A stretch of DNA of 57,351 nucleotides from Cumulibacter soli (GCF_004382795.1 NZ_SMSG01000011.1:1-57351), one strand, 5' to 3'; counted from the first letter of the stretch, positions 27,786 through 37,067 are shown. Translations and numbers: made by a program. The notes: generated by a model from the sequence alone, not told the origin.

Positions 27786-28172
27786 GTGCCAACCGGACGT
27801 GTGAAGTGGTACGACGCCGACAAGGGCTTCGGATTCGTGTCGCAAGATGGCGGCGGTGACGACGTCTTCGCCCCGAAGTCAGCGTTGCCGACCGGGGTCA
27901 ACGAACTGAAGAAGGGTCAGCGCGTCGAATACGGCATCGCCGACGGCCGCCGGGGACCTCAGGTGCTCTCAATGCGGCTGCTCGATCGGACCCCGTCCGT
28001 GGTCGCCGCAACTCGGCGCAAGCCGGAGGAGCTCACTCCAATCGTCGAAGACCTGATCAAACTGCTCGACGATGTTTCTAACGGCCTACGCCGCGGCCGT
28101 TACCCGGACCGCTCGCACGGTACGAAGGTCGCCACGGTGCTGCGCGCGGTGGCCGACGACCTCGACGCGTAA
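27786..28172 (+). CDS. cspB: Cold-shock protein with extended C terminus (CspB type)
   Basis: A 128-residue protein with a complete cold-shock domain in the first 65 residues: GRVKWYDADKGFGFVSQDGG (RNP1) and DDVFAPKSALPTGV (RNP2 region). A further 60 residues form a helical extension (LTPIVEDLIKLLDDVSNGLRRGRYPDRSH). This layout, including RRGPQ and the GRYPDR tail, matches the mycobacterial CspB of about 135 residues rather than the 67-residue CspA. It binds single-stranded RNA or DNA. The start is GTG. Confidence 0.92.
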   Translation: MPTGRVKWYDADKGFGFVSQDGGGDDVFAPKSALPTGVNELKKGQRVEYGIADGRRGPQVLSMRLLDRTPSVVAATRRKPEELTPIVEDLIKLLDDVSNGLRRGRYPDRSHGTKVATVLRAVADDLDA

Positions 28173-28201
28173 TTCGCCGTTCCGGCTATCTACCGATCCG
28201 G

Positions 28202-28699
28202 CTACCCGACGCGTGAGACCAGTAGCGTCCAGATCCCGGCGGAGCCCTGCGCGTTGCAGTCGGGGTCCTCGGGCAGCGCGATAATCACGAAGTACCGATT
28301 GGGTACGACGTCCGACGTGGTGAACCCATCGAACTCTCGCGCGGTACCGGCATCCACGTTGCCGATCTGCTCCAGCGGGACGGCGCCGGTGTCGGTATCG
28401 CTCACCGACCAGATCTGAATCGTCCAGCCGACGTCCGCGACCTGCTGCGGCACGCTGATTGCCACGGCCGTGTCCGGGGCCGCTTCGAGGGCTGCGGTCT
28501 TACTGTTCTCGTCCGCGAGCTGTGCCTCACCGTCCACGCAGTACAGCGTGGGGGTGAGGGTCGTGGTGGCGTTGCCGATCGCGACTTTGATCTCCGGACT
28601 GGCGTCGCTGGTATCGCTACAGGCGGACAGCAGCATGCTGAGCGCGAGGAACAGGGCGAAAATCCATCCGCGGCGATAGCCGGAATGTGCTGACGTCAC
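28202..28699 (-). CDS. DUF2771 family lipoprotein
   Basis: A 165-residue lipoprotein. Its signal peptide ends in the lipobox LLSA-Cys after a hydrophobic run (WIFALFLALSMLLSAC). Mature blocks include IKVAIGNATTTLTPTLYCVD and the end VPQQVADVGWTIQIW, as in the actinobacterial DUF2771 family. The start is GTG at 28699, overlapping the MFS stop as GTGA. Function is unknown. The pairing with the MFS gene resembles Rv0875c-Rv0876c. Confidence 0.8.
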   Translation of the reverse strand: MTSAHSGYRRGWIFALFLALSMLLSACSDTSDASPEIKVAIGNATTTLTPTLYCVDGEAQLADENSKTAALEAAPDTAVAISVPQQVADVGWTIQIWSVSDTDTGAVPLEQIGNVDAGTAREFDGFTTSDVVPNRYFVIIALPEDPDCNAQGSAGIWTLLVSRVG

Positions 28700-30636
28700 G
28701 CATCCTCGTTTCGTGGTCGATCGTTGCGCGGTGATGGTGGCGGCCGCAGTCCGGCGGCGCGGAAGTCCGGTAGTGCTTTCGTACGTCGGGCGTCCGGCGC
28801 GGGCGTGCTCAACCAATTGTCGTCCGATGGCGCTGGTGCCCCCTCAGCCACGGGCCGTTGGCGCTGCGGCCGCTGCCGCTCAGGCAGCGGTTCGCCGGAC
28901 CCCGGGCGCTGGCCGTCGGCGCGGGGTGTTACATCCGATCCGCGAGGCGGTGCCGAGCGGCGGCGCGGGCGACCGCGCGGCGCCTCAGCGTCCTTGTCGC
29001 GTCGATTGCGGCCGATCGCGAACCGAGTGTTGGAGCGGACCTTCGGCTGTACGGCGGCCTGTTGCGCGCCGGTCTGATGCGCCTTGTGCCTCGCCCATAA
29101 GGTGAGCCCGAACGCGACCGACATCAGCACTGTCGCCACCGTCCAACCCACCCACAACTGTCCCTCGGAGGTAGGCAAGAGGATGCCGACGGTGCCACCG
29201 AACACCCACGCGAGCTGCAGCATCGTCTCGCTCCGGCTGAACGCCGAGGAACGGAAGTCTTCGGGAATTTCGCGCTGAATGATCGCGTCCAGCCCGATCT
29301 TGCCGAGTGCCGACAGGATGGCGGCGATCAGCGCGACGATGATCGAGATCACCACACCGGGGGTCACCGCGGCGAAGATGCTGCAGGCGACGAGCACGCC
29401 GCTAGCAATAAGGACCAGCCGGTCCGGTGAGGTCGTCGCGAAGCGAGTGCCCAGCGAGACACCGATCAGGGATCCCACACCGGCGGCGGCGCCGAGCGCG
29501 CCTAGGGCCACCAGACCGCTGAACCCTTCGATCGTGGACTGGATGTAGAAGACCATGAAGAACGTGAGGAACCCGCCGAGGAACTTCTGCACGCTGCTGG
29601 AGCGCAGGGCGGTGACCACATGGGTGCCGAGCACGATCCGCACACCCGAGGAGGTCTTGCGCTCACGGGACCCGCCGTCGCCGCGGGCGCTCATCGCGAC
29701 CTTGCCCTCACCCTGGTCGGTGTCGACCCGCGCGGGTAGCCGCATCGCGAGCCACGCGCCGAGTAGGAACACGAGCGCGCCGACGATCAATTCGATCGTG
29801 AAGCCGAGCGTTGCTTCCTCGTCGCCGGACGGCTCAAAGAAGTTGAATACGTTCATCAACGCCACGCCGATGCCGCCGAGGGCGCCCGCGCCGCACACTC
29901 CGAACACATTGAGGCGGGAGTTCGCTGTCACCAGGGGCATGTCATCCGGTAAGACACGGGGGACCACGGCCGCGCGCAGCACGTTGAAGGCGCGCGAGAA
30001 CACCAGCAAAAGCAGCGCGCAGATATACAGCACCACGGTGGAGTCGGTATTGACCGCCAGCAGGTAGCACAGCACGGCACGTAGCGCGTACGTCGCAGCG
30101 ATGGCGACGCGTCGTCCTCGATCAATCCGATCGAGCAGGGGGCCGATGACCGGGGCGATCACCGCGAATGGCGCGACCGTGACCAATAAGTACAGGGCAA
30201 CGTTGCTGCGCTGCTGTTCGCCCGGCGCGGCAAAGAACAGCGTGGCCGCCAGATAGACGGTGACGAACGCATCGCCGCCCATGCTGAGCGCGTTCGACCA
30301 GATCAGTGTGCGCAGCCCGGTCTTCTCCGCGCCGTCCGCCCTGGAGACGTCGTCGATGCGCCGCGCAGTGGTCTTGGTGAACACGCGGGTTGCTTCCAAC
30401 ATCCGCGCGCCGCGGCCGGTTCCTGTCCTGGCCTCGGTGGGGTGGGACTCGCGCGGAAAATCGTCGGGGGTGCTGCGGCCACGCTCGGCTGGGCCACGCT
30501 CGGCCCGTCCACGGTATGCGGAGTCGCGGCGGGATCGATTGCCGCCGGCCGGAGGTTCGCCAGCGCCGTACGACTCGCGAGGGGAGCCAGACGAACGCTC
30601 ACCGCCGCCAGCGGGAGGGAAGCCAGGCAAGGTCAT
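28696..30636 (-). CDS. MFS transporter with long disordered ends (Rv0876c family)
   Basis: About 646 residues. The first 95 are Gly/Arg/Ser-rich and disordered. Twelve hydrophobic segments lie in the centre (LRTLIWSNALSMGGDAFVTVYLA onward; GPLLDRIDRGRRVAIAATYALRA is the MFS motif A region). The last 130 residues are Arg/Pro-rich. This is the architecture of M. tuberculosis Rv0876c. ATG 30636 or 30645 may be the start. Cargo is unknown. Confidence 0.85.
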   Translation of the reverse strand: MTLPGFPPAGGGERSSGSPRESYGAGEPPAGGNRSRRDSAYRGRAERGPAERGRSTPDDFPRESHPTEARTGTGRGARMLEATRVFTKTTARRIDDVSRADGAEKTGLRTLIWSNALSMGGDAFVTVYLAATLFFAAPGEQQRSNVALYLLVTVAPFAVIAPVIGPLLDRIDRGRRVAIAATYALRAVLCYLLAVNTDSTVVLYICALLLLVFSRAFNVLRAAVVPRVLPDDMPLVTANSRLNVFGVCGAGALGGIGVALMNVFNFFEPSGDEEATLGFTIELIVGALVFLLGAWLAMRLPARVDTDQGEGKVAMSARGDGGSRERKTSSGVRIVLGTHVVTALRSSSVQKFLGGFLTFFMVFYIQSTIEGFSGLVALGALGAAAGVGSLIGVSLGTRFATTSPDRLVLIASGVLVACSIFAAVTPGVVISIIVALIAAILSALGKIGLDAIIQREIPEDFRSSAFSRSETMLQLAWVFGGTVGILLPTSEGQLWVGWTVATVLMSVAFGLTLWARHKAHQTGAQQAAVQPKVRSNTRFAIGRNRRDKDAEAPRGRPRRRSAPPRGSDVTPRADGQRPGSGEPLPERQRPQRQRPVAEGAPAPSDDNWLSTPAPDARRTKALPDFRAAGLRPPPSPRNDRPRNEDA

Positions 30637-30718
30637 GGTCTCCATACTCTCTCAGTTGGTCGACAATGTCCGCGATACCCCGGCTGCGGCGTCGGATCGC
30701 GTGAGGGACAATGGCCAC

Positions 30719-31684
30719 ATGCAGACCGCGCCAGAGCAGCACCCCGCAGCCGATAACCCCGTCGACGAGGTGCTCGCGGCGGCGATCGATGTGGCGCGCC
30801 AGGCGCTGATCGAGGACGTCCCGGTCGCAATGGTCGGCGCTCATTTGGGTGTGAACCCCGAATCAACGAGTTCAGGTCACGCACTCACGCACCGATTCGT
30901 CGCGACGCTACCGGGGTACGTCGGCTGGTACTGGGCGATCAGCCTGTCGCGGACGCTTGATGATGAGCGGATCACGATCAACGAGGTAGTGCTGCTGCCC
31001 GGCGACGGCTCGATCCGACTCGAACCATGGGTGCCGTGGGCGCAGCGGATTCGCCCAGACGATCTGCACCCGGGCGATCTCGTGCCCACTGACCCCGCGG
31101 ACGACCGGTTGGTGCCGGGGTACACGCTCAGTGACGATCCACAAGTTGAGGCCGTTGCGACGGAACTCGGCCTGGGCCGCGAACGAGTGCTATCGCGGGA
31201 CGGCCGCTTGGACGCGGCCGCGCGATGGGGTAACGGCCCGCACTCGTCGACGGCCGCGATGGCGCGGCATGCACCTGCGCACTGCGGTACCTGCGGGTTC
31301 TACCTCCCGTTGGGCGGCTCAATGCAGGGCCTGTTTGGTGCCTGCGCCAACGAAGTCTCCCCGGCTGACGCCCACGTGGTCGCCGCCGACTTCGGATGTG
31401 GGGCACATTCGGATGCCACGCGCGACCTGGAACTGCAATTGGCCAAGCGACGCCCGCTGATCTACAACACGCGCGCGGTCGATGTGACCACTTTGCCGCG
31501 CGGCGGCACCCTGTCGGCCGAACGACGCGCGATCGCCGTCGCCACCCTCGCCGCCGTACGCCTGGACGCCGAACAGCGGCGCAGTCGCGCGAAGCGAATG
31601 ATGAGTGCGGCGCAGGTGATCAGCGCCGTACGGCTCGCGTTCGCGGAGCGCCAGAAGGCGCCAACCGCCTCAAGCACTCACTAG
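30719..31684 (+). CDS. DUF3027 domain-containing protein
   Basis: A 321-residue protein almost wholly one DUF3027 domain: LTHRFVATLPGYVGWYWAI, then LLPGDGSIRLEPWVPWAQRIRPDDLHPGDLVPT (given in part), then ARWGNGPHSSTAAMARHAPAHCGTCGFYLPL. Cys189, Cys192, Cys209 and Cys227 with His230 could bind zinc. It matches Rv0877 in family and position. ATG 30719 is chosen; GTG 30701 is an alternative. Function is not known. It abuts the convergent DUF2530 gene with no spacing. Confidence 0.85.
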   Translation: MQTAPEQHPAADNPVDEVLAAAIDVARQALIEDVPVAMVGAHLGVNPESTSSGHALTHRFVATLPGYVGWYWAISLSRTLDDERITINEVVLLPGDGSIRLEPWVPWAQRIRPDDLHPGDLVPTDPADDRLVPGYTLSDDPQVEAVATELGLGRERVLSRDGRLDAAARWGNGPHSSTAAMARHAPAHCGTCGFYLPLGGSMQGLFGACANEVSPADAHVVAADFGCGAHSDATRDLELQLAKRRPLIYNTRAVDVTTLPRGGTLSAERRAIAVATLAAVRLDAEQRRSRAKRMMSAAQVISAVRLAFAERQKAPTASSTH

Positions 31685-31903
31685 TTAGGGCGCTTTCTGC
31701 CAGGCCATGACCGCCTGGCCCAGGACGCCGAGCACGGCGCCTGCGATAGCCGTCCAGAGCCACAGTCCGTCCGACTGATCGCGAAGTGATGGTACGAGCG
31801 CGATGACGACCGCTGCCAGCGCAAACAATGCCGTCCCGACCCGCGTGATCACGCGGGTGTCTAACTGGACCGGTTCGGGTGCAGGGCGCAGCGGATTGGA
31901 CAC
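31685..31903 (-). CDS. DUF2530 small membrane protein
   Basis: A 72-residue protein with two hydrophobic helices (TALFALAAVVIALVPSL and TAIAGAVLGVLGQAVMAW) after a short Pro-rich N terminus (SNPLRPAPEPVQLD). This is the DUF2530 family, equivalent to Rv0879c by position. Its TAA follows the DUF3027 TAG directly on the opposite strand. Confidence 0.8.
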   Translation of the reverse strand: MSNPLRPAPEPVQLDTRVITRVGTALFALAAVVIALVPSLRDQSDGLWLWTAIAGAVLGVLGQAVMAWQKAP

Positions 31904-31992
31904 GTGCCTACCTTAGTCGAGCGCGGAACGAGTTGGGCCGTCTGGATTGTGGGCGAGGTATGGGCTCCGGTAAGTTCGCGGCGTTAACTTGA

Positions 31993-32011
31993 CGCGGCGG
32001 TAACCGCCGCG
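31993..32011 (+). promoter_or_regulatory. Palindrome just upstream of the purine permease
   Basis: CGCGGCGGT-A-ACCGCCGCG is a 9-bp perfect inverted repeat with a 1-base centre, ending a few bases before the GGAAGGA ribosome site of the permease gene. It could be an operator or an RNA hairpin near the start. I see no purine-riboswitch core around it. Confidence 0.4.
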
Positions 32012-32027
32012 GTGTGGAAGGAATCCG

Positions 32028-33497
32028 ATGAGCGAGCGTGTCACTGGCTCTGAAACCGCCGAGGTCGCCGGCGGTAAACCGCGTAACGGTCTGGACCGTT
32101 ACTTCGAGATCACCAAGCGCGGTTCGACTCTCGGGCGTGAGGTTCGTGGCGGGCTGACCACGTTCTTCACCATGGCGTACATCATCGTGCTGAACCCGAT
32201 CATTCTTGCGGGGATCGCCGATGTGACTGGCCAGGAGCTCCCGTTCGCGGCGGTCGCCTCGACGACGGCGCTGGTCGCCGCGGTGATGACGATCCTGATG
32301 GGGGTCGTCGGCAAGTTTCCCCTGGCGCTGGCCGCCGGGCTCGGTATCAACGCGCAGGTGGCCGCGCTCGCGCAGTTCCAGTTGCCGTGGCAGCAGATCA
32401 TGGGCCTCGTGGTCCTCGAGGGCATTCTCATCACGCTGCTGGTGGTGACCGGATTCCGTACAGCGGTCTTTAACGCGATCCCACACCAACTCAAGATCGC
32501 GATCTCCGTGGGTATCGGCCTGTTCTTGACGTTCATCGGCCTGAAGGACGCCGGATTCACCCAGGCGCACGAGACAGGTGCGCCGGTGCTGATGGGCCAG
32601 TTCGGCGAGCTCAAGGGCTGGCCGGTATTGGTGTTCGTCGTCGGCGTCCTGCTGATGGCGGTGCTGTACGCGAAGAAGGTTCGCGGATCGATCCTGATCG
32701 CTATCGTCGTCACCACGGTGCTCGCGATCGTCGTGGAGAAGATCGCGAAGGTCGGGCCGGTGGTCGGCGCCGATGGTGTGGTGAACCCGACGGGCTGGCG
32801 ATTGAACACTCCGGCGGTGCCTTCGGAGGTGGTCGCCTTACCGGACTTGTCGATCATGGGTGACGTCGACCTGTTTGGTGCCTTCGAGGCGTCCGCGATC
32901 GGTGCACTGCTGATCATCTTCACGCTCATGCTCGCGGATTTCTTCGACACGATGGGTACGACGGTCGCGGTCGCCAGCGAAGGCAAGATGCTCAAGGACG
33001 ACGGCACCGTGGAAAACATCGACCGGATCCTGCTGGTCGATTCGCTAGCCGCAGTCGCCGGTGGCGCCTCCAGCGTTTCCTCCAGTACGACGTTCATCGA
33101 ATCCTCCGCCGGCGTCGCCGAGGGCGCGCGGACCGGATTTGCTTCGGTGATCACCGGGCTGATGTTCGTCGTCGCGATGTTCTTCGCGCCGATCGTGAAT
33201 ATCGTGCCGAGCGAAGCGGCCGCGCCGGCGCTGATCATCGTCGGCGCACTGATGATCATGCAGGTCAAAGAACTCGACCTGCACAATTTCACCGACGTAA
33301 TGCCGATCTTCCTGACGATCGCGCTGATGCCGTTCACGTACTCGATCACCAACGGTATCGGCGCCGGCTTCATCGCCTGGGTGCTGCTGCGGGTGGTCAC
33401 CAAGCGCGCCCGCGAGATTCATTGGTTGATGTGGGTGATCACGGCGTTGTTCGTGATCTACTTCGCGATCGACCCGATCCGTCAGCTCATCGGCTGA
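32028..33497 (+). CDS. NCS2-family purine permease (AzgA-like)
   Basis: A 489-residue nucleobase permease. The N-terminal REVRGGLTTFFTMAYIIVLNP and AAGLGINAQVAA blocks, with the later DFFDTMGTTVAVASEG and SSSTTFIESSAGVAEGARTG, are those of the AzgA/PbuG branch (COG2252), which imports adenine, guanine or hypoxanthine with protons. About 12 to 14 hydrophobic segments are present. The start ATG 32028 has GGAAGGA upstream. It stands alone, before a MarR-MFS pair. Confidence 0.93.
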   Translation: MSERVTGSETAEVAGGKPRNGLDRYFEITKRGSTLGREVRGGLTTFFTMAYIIVLNPIILAGIADVTGQELPFAAVASTTALVAAVMTILMGVVGKFPLALAAGLGINAQVAALAQFQLPWQQIMGLVVLEGILITLLVVTGFRTAVFNAIPHQLKIAISVGIGLFLTFIGLKDAGFTQAHETGAPVLMGQFGELKGWPVLVFVVGVLLMAVLYAKKVRGSILIAIVVTTVLAIVVEKIAKVGPVVGADGVVNPTGWRLNTPAVPSEVVALPDLSIMGDVDLFGAFEASAIGALLIIFTLMLADFFDTMGTTVAVASEGKMLKDDGTVENIDRILLVDSLAAVAGGASSVSSSTTFIESSAGVAEGARTGFASVITGLMFVVAMFFAPIVNIVPSEAAAPALIIVGALMIMQVKELDLHNFTDVMPIFLTIALMPFTYSITNGIGAGFIAWVLLRVVTKRAREIHWLMWVITALFVIYFAIDPIRQLIG

Positions 33498-33538
33498 TCG
33501 TCCATGGACTGCGGTGGCGTTCAGGGAGTATGAATCCG

Positions 33539-33565
33539 CAACTGTTTTGCTAATCTAAGTAGTTG
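33539..33565 (+). promoter_or_regulatory. Candidate leaderless promoter and operator of the MarR gene
   Basis: TAATCT (33551-33556) fits a -10 box, and its start point would fall at or next to the GTG at 33565. No Shine-Dalgarno is visible, so the mRNA may be leaderless. The arms CAACT (33539-33543) and AGTTG (33561-33565) flank the -10 symmetrically and could be an autoregulatory MarR site. Confidence 0.4.
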
Positions 33566-33996
33566 TGAGCACTCCAATGAGTACCGGCCCAGACCTGGCG
33601 GCCATTCTGCGCGTGGCGACCACCCGGACGATGCGTCAACTGCGGGCGGTCGGCGCGCATCGCATCACCCTGACTCAGTTGTCGGCAATGGCCAGCATCA
33701 ACCTGGCCGGAGAGTTGACGCTCGGCGAACTTGCCGCACGTGAGCGGGTCCAGCCGCCGTCGATGACCCGAGTGATCACCACGCTGTACGACCACGGGCT
33801 CGTGAGTCGAAAGTCCGATCCCAGCGATGGCCGGCAGGTGCTGGTGAGCCTGACCGAGGACGGGCGCAAGATCCTGCAAGAAGAGGCGCAAACCCGGGAG
33901 GCGTGGCTAGCCGAAAAGATCGGCACGCTTTCCGAGGAGGAGAAGCAGACGCTCATGCGCGCCAGCGACATCCTGCTGCGGCTCATCGGGGAGTGA
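33565..33996 (+). CDS. MarR-family transcriptional regulator
   Basis: A 143-residue winged-helix regulator: LTQLSAMASINLAGELTLGELAARERVQPPSMTRVI (in part) forms the helix-turn-helix, and VSRKSDPSDGRQVLVSLTEDG is the wing with the family DxR signature. It probably binds a small ligand that releases it from DNA. By position it corresponds to Rv0880. The downstream MFS gene overlaps it by GTGA, so the pair likely forms a drug- or metabolite-responsive efflux unit. Confidence 0.92.
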   Translation: MSTPMSTGPDLAAILRVATTRTMRQLRAVGAHRITLTQLSAMASINLAGELTLGELAARERVQPPSMTRVITTLYDHGLVSRKSDPSDGRQVLVSLTEDGRKILQEEAQTREAWLAEKIGTLSEEEKQTLMRASDILLRLIGE

Positions 33997-35324
33997 GCGG
34001 CTCACGCTCGAGTCGGCGCGACTCGGGCATGTTCCGCTCACTGCGACACCGTAATTATCGGCTGTACTTCACCGGTTCGATCCTGTCGAATACCGGGACC
34101 TGGATGCAGCGTATCGCTCAGGACTGGCTCGTTCTCGAACTGACCGGCCAGGACGCGATCGCGCTCGGCACGGTGACCTTCCTACAGTTCGTGCCGACCC
34201 TATTTCTGGGGATGTACGGCGGCGTACTCGCCGATCGGCTGCAAAAACGAAGTGTGCTGCGGGTGACTCAGTTCGTGGTCGCGATTTCGGCCGCCGTACT
34301 CGGCGTCCTGATCCTCGGAGACGTCGTCGCATTGTGGCATGTCTATGCAATGGCGCTTCTACTGGGGTGCGCGAATGCGATCGAGGCGCCGTCGCGGACG
34401 TCGTTCGCCAGCGAACTCGTGCCGACCGAGGATGTGGTGAACGCCGTCGGGCTGAACTCGTCGTCATTCAACGCTGCCCGACTGATCGGCCCCGCGATCT
34501 CTGGGGTGCTGATCGGCTGGATCGGCATCGGGCCAGTATTCCTCATCAACGCCGCCTCGAGTCTGTGGATCATCGTGCTGCTGACGATGATCGATACGAG
34601 CAAGTTGTATGACACCCACCAGGCCAGCCGCGAGCCGGGCCAGATCCGCGCGGCCCTGCGTTATGTGCGCTCGCGGGCGGACCTGATGGTGATGATAGGG
34701 CTGGCTACCGCGGTGTCGTTGTTTGGGCTGAACCTGCAAGTGATGATCCCGCTGATCTCCACCCACGTGTTCCACCGAGGCGCCGCGGAGTACGGTCTGC
34801 TGGCCTCCGCGCTGGCTCTCGGCACGCTCAGCGGAGCGTTATTGGCAGCGCGGCGCTCCACGCAGCCGCGGCTGCGGTTTCTCATTACGACCGCGCTGCT
34901 GTTCGGGCTCGCGGAGGTGGCGATCGCCTGGATCGGTAACTACTGGGTGTTCGCCCTGCTGTTGATCCCGACCGGGATCGTCAGCCTCGCTTTCTTGGTG
35001 TCCGCGAATGCGACCGTGCAGTTGTCGGTGGATTCGAGCACCCGCGGTCGGGTGATGGCGCTCTACTTCATGGCGCTGATGGGCGCGGGGGCGTTCGGCT
35101 CACCTCTGGTCGGTTGGATGACGGATATGTGGGGCATCCAATACGCGTTCATGATTTCCGGACTGTTGACCGCGGCGTCCGCCGTGCTGGCCGCGTGGCT
35201 ATTGGCTCGCCGCGAGGGTGGGCTACAGGTCGAGCTCAGTCGGACCAGCCCGCGGCTTCAAGTCCGAATAGGCAGCGAGAGAATGATTCCGTATCGACGA
35301 GAACCCATGGAGGAAGTTACGTGA
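33993..35324 (+). CDS. MFS exporter cotranscribed with MarR
   Basis: A 443-residue major facilitator with twelve hydrophobic segments of the DHA3/enterobactin-exporter type (PF05977-like): MFRSLRHRNYRLYFTGS, NTGTWMQRIAQDWLVLELTG, and FASELVPTEDVVNAVGLNSS. I chose GTG 33993 because it overlaps the marR stop as GTGA; ATG 34029 (MFRSLRHR) is an alternative. Its own stop overlaps the thioesterase GTG, making a three-gene unit. Substrate is unknown. Confidence 0.88.
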   Translation: MSGSRSSRRDSGMFRSLRHRNYRLYFTGSILSNTGTWMQRIAQDWLVLELTGQDAIALGTVTFLQFVPTLFLGMYGGVLADRLQKRSVLRVTQFVVAISAAVLGVLILGDVVALWHVYAMALLLGCANAIEAPSRTSFASELVPTEDVVNAVGLNSSSFNAARLIGPAISGVLIGWIGIGPVFLINAASSLWIIVLLTMIDTSKLYDTHQASREPGQIRAALRYVRSRADLMVMIGLATAVSLFGLNLQVMIPLISTHVFHRGAAEYGLLASALALGTLSGALLAARRSTQPRLRFLITTALLFGLAEVAIAWIGNYWVFALLLIPTGIVSLAFLVSANATVQLSVDSSTRGRVMALYFMALMGAGAFGSPLVGWMTDMWGIQYAFMISGLLTAASAVLAAWLLARREGGLQVELSRTSPRLQVRIGSERMIPYRREPMEEVT

Positions 35325-36157
35325 CGTACCGGTTGGACCGTGCATTTGGCCTGGAGCGACGCGCCGACCGCGTGCTGCACCAGTCCCGGATCGACGACGC
35401 TTGGAACTTCGGCGGAAAGTTCGTTAACGGAGGCTACTTGCAAGGCGTCGCCGCGGCAGCGGTCGGCGCGGTCATTGACCCGTCACTGGACCACCTCGCG
35501 GTGTCGACGGTGTTCTCCTCACAAGTGACGCCCGGACCGCTGGATATCGACGTCGACGTCGCCCGGGTGGGCCGCCGGATCAGTAGCGGAATCGCCCGTC
35601 TGGTGCAGGACGGCGAGACGCGAGTCTCTTCACTGGTCACCCTCGGCCAATTGCCGCACGACCTCAGCGGGGTCAAGGCCGATCTGCCGATGCCTGATAT
35701 GCCGTCGATGGCCGACTGCCCCGATCCGCGCCAGTCGAAGGAATCCAAGGCGCTGGGTGAGATGGCCGACGTACTCGATATGAGGTTTGTACCCGGGCGC
35801 GGATTTACGCCCGGTAGACCGACCGGTGACGAGATGTATGTCTGGCTACGGTTCCGGGACGGCCGACCGCTGGACACGCTGGCGCTGATCGCCTTCTCCG
35901 ATATCGCGCCGCCGCTGGCGTTCGCGCTAGGGGAGTTCGGTTGGGCACCGACGTTGCAGATGCAGGTCACCACGTACGCGAAGCCCGTCGGTGACACTGT
36001 GTTGATGCGGATCCATGGGCGGCCGTACGGCGGCACGATGTTCGGTTGTGAAGAGGTCGACCTCTGGGACAGCCGCGGAACGATCGTGGCGCGTGGACGC
36101 CAGATCGCGATGCCTCCGCAGCCGACCCGTGATGACCACGGCAAGACCGGCCACTAG
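35321..36157 (+). CDS. Acyl-CoA thioesterase-like protein (double hotdog)
   Basis: A 278-residue protein resembling the TesB/thioesterase-like family (PF13622). The first half has WNFGGKFVNGGYLQGVAAAA, then SSQVTPGPLDIDVDVARVGRR, typical of one hotdog fold. The second half carries a fold with DEMYVWLRFRDGRPLD and LMRIHGRPYGGTMFGCEEVD. The start is GTG 35321, overlapping the MFS TGA, with GGAGGAAG upstream. It may hydrolyse an acyl-CoA; the substrate is unknown. Confidence 0.85.
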   Translation: MTYRLDRAFGLERRADRVLHQSRIDDAWNFGGKFVNGGYLQGVAAAAVGAVIDPSLDHLAVSTVFSSQVTPGPLDIDVDVARVGRRISSGIARLVQDGETRVSSLVTLGQLPHDLSGVKADLPMPDMPSMADCPDPRQSKESKALGEMADVLDMRFVPGRGFTPGRPTGDEMYVWLRFRDGRPLDTLALIAFSDIAPPLAFALGEFGWAPTLQMQVTTYAKPVGDTVLMRIHGRPYGGTMFGCEEVDLWDSRGTIVARGRQIAMPPQPTRDDHGKTGH

Positions 36158-36251
36158 TGCCCTTTGGTGGCAACCATTCGCCCGTTTCTCTCTTTTGGTC
36201 GATGGCCGGGTGGATCACAGGTGGGTAGCTAACTCGGGTGGGTGAGTACTG

Positions 36252-37067
36252 ATGGCGTCGATATCCGTCACCGATCCCGCAGACTCGCGGCTCGATGACT
36301 ACCGCGACCTGACGAACGCGGACCGTCGCCCCGATCGACCGGGTGGGCGCGGGCTGGTGATAGCCGAGGGCGTCCCGGTGGTCGAGCGGTTGATCGCGTC
36401 GCCGTACCCGGTTCGCTCGGTGATGGGTGTGGCAGCGAAGACGGCACATTTGGAGCCGGTATTGCGCGCGGCCGCCCTCGACGTGCCCGTGTACACCGTT
36501 CCCGTCGACGTGATGGATTCCGTCGTCGGATTTCACCTGAACCGCGGGGTGCTGGCGTGCGCTGATCGTGCCGCGATGCCGTCATTCGCCGATCTAATGT
36601 CCATGTCCACGCGGCTGCTGGTGCTTGAGGGCGTTGGCGATCACGAAAACCTAGGATCGCTGTTTCGCAATGCCGCGGCCTTCGGCGTTGACGCCGTCGT
36701 GCTGGGCCCGAGGTGCTCTGATCCGCTGTATCGCCGCGCGGTGCGGGTATCGATGGGGAATGTACTGCGGGTGCCGTTCTGTACCGTCGACGCCGGCGAC
36801 TGGCCGGATGCGTTGTTTGAGCTGCGCGCTGGCGGATTCGAGGTACTGGCGACGACGCCCGCGCCGCCGGCTGTGCGGCTATCGGCGCTGGATCCCGCGA
36901 TGCCCAAAGTGGCGGTGATGGTGGGGTCGGAGGGGCCCGGACTCACCCCCGTGGCGCTGGGAGCCGCGAGTCGCGCGGTGCGGATACCGATGGCGGATGG
37001 GGTGGACTCGTTGAACGTGGCGACCGCCGCAGCCGTGGTACTCGCGCACTTTGCCAAGGTCGATTAA
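36252..37067 (+). CDS. SpoU/TrmH-family RNA 2'-O-methyltransferase
   Basis: A 271-residue SPOUT methyltransferase that methylates ribose in tRNA or rRNA with S-adenosylmethionine. The three SpoU motifs are present: ENLGSLFRNAAAFGVDAVVL, VMVGSEGPGL, and IPMADGVDSLNVATAAAV. Residues 1-100 form the substrate-binding part. By position it corresponds to Rv0881. The exact target nucleotide cannot be inferred. Confidence 0.9.
   Translation: MASISVTDPADSRLDDYRDLTNADRRPDRPGGRGLVIAEGVPVVERLIASPYPVRSVMGVAAKTAHLEPVLRAAALDVPVYTVPVDVMDSVVGFHLNRGVLACADRAAMPSFADLMSMSTRLLVLEGVGDHENLGSLFRNAAAFGVDAVVLGPRCSDPLYRRAVRVSMGNVLRVPFCTVDAGDWPDALFELRAGGFEVLATTPAPPAVRLSALDPAMPKVAVMVGSEGPGLTPVALGAASRAVRIPMADGVDSLNVATAAAVVLAHFAKVD

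Noticed and set aside
28696-30645. Fusion of a transporter with an unknown domain
   Set aside because: The extra N- and C-terminal parts are Arg/Pro/Gly-rich and disordered, as in the mycobacterial homologue; they do not look like a folded domain.
31904-32027. Purine riboswitch before the NCS2 permease
   Set aside because: The gap is short and lacks the three-stem purine-riboswitch core; only a simple palindrome is present.
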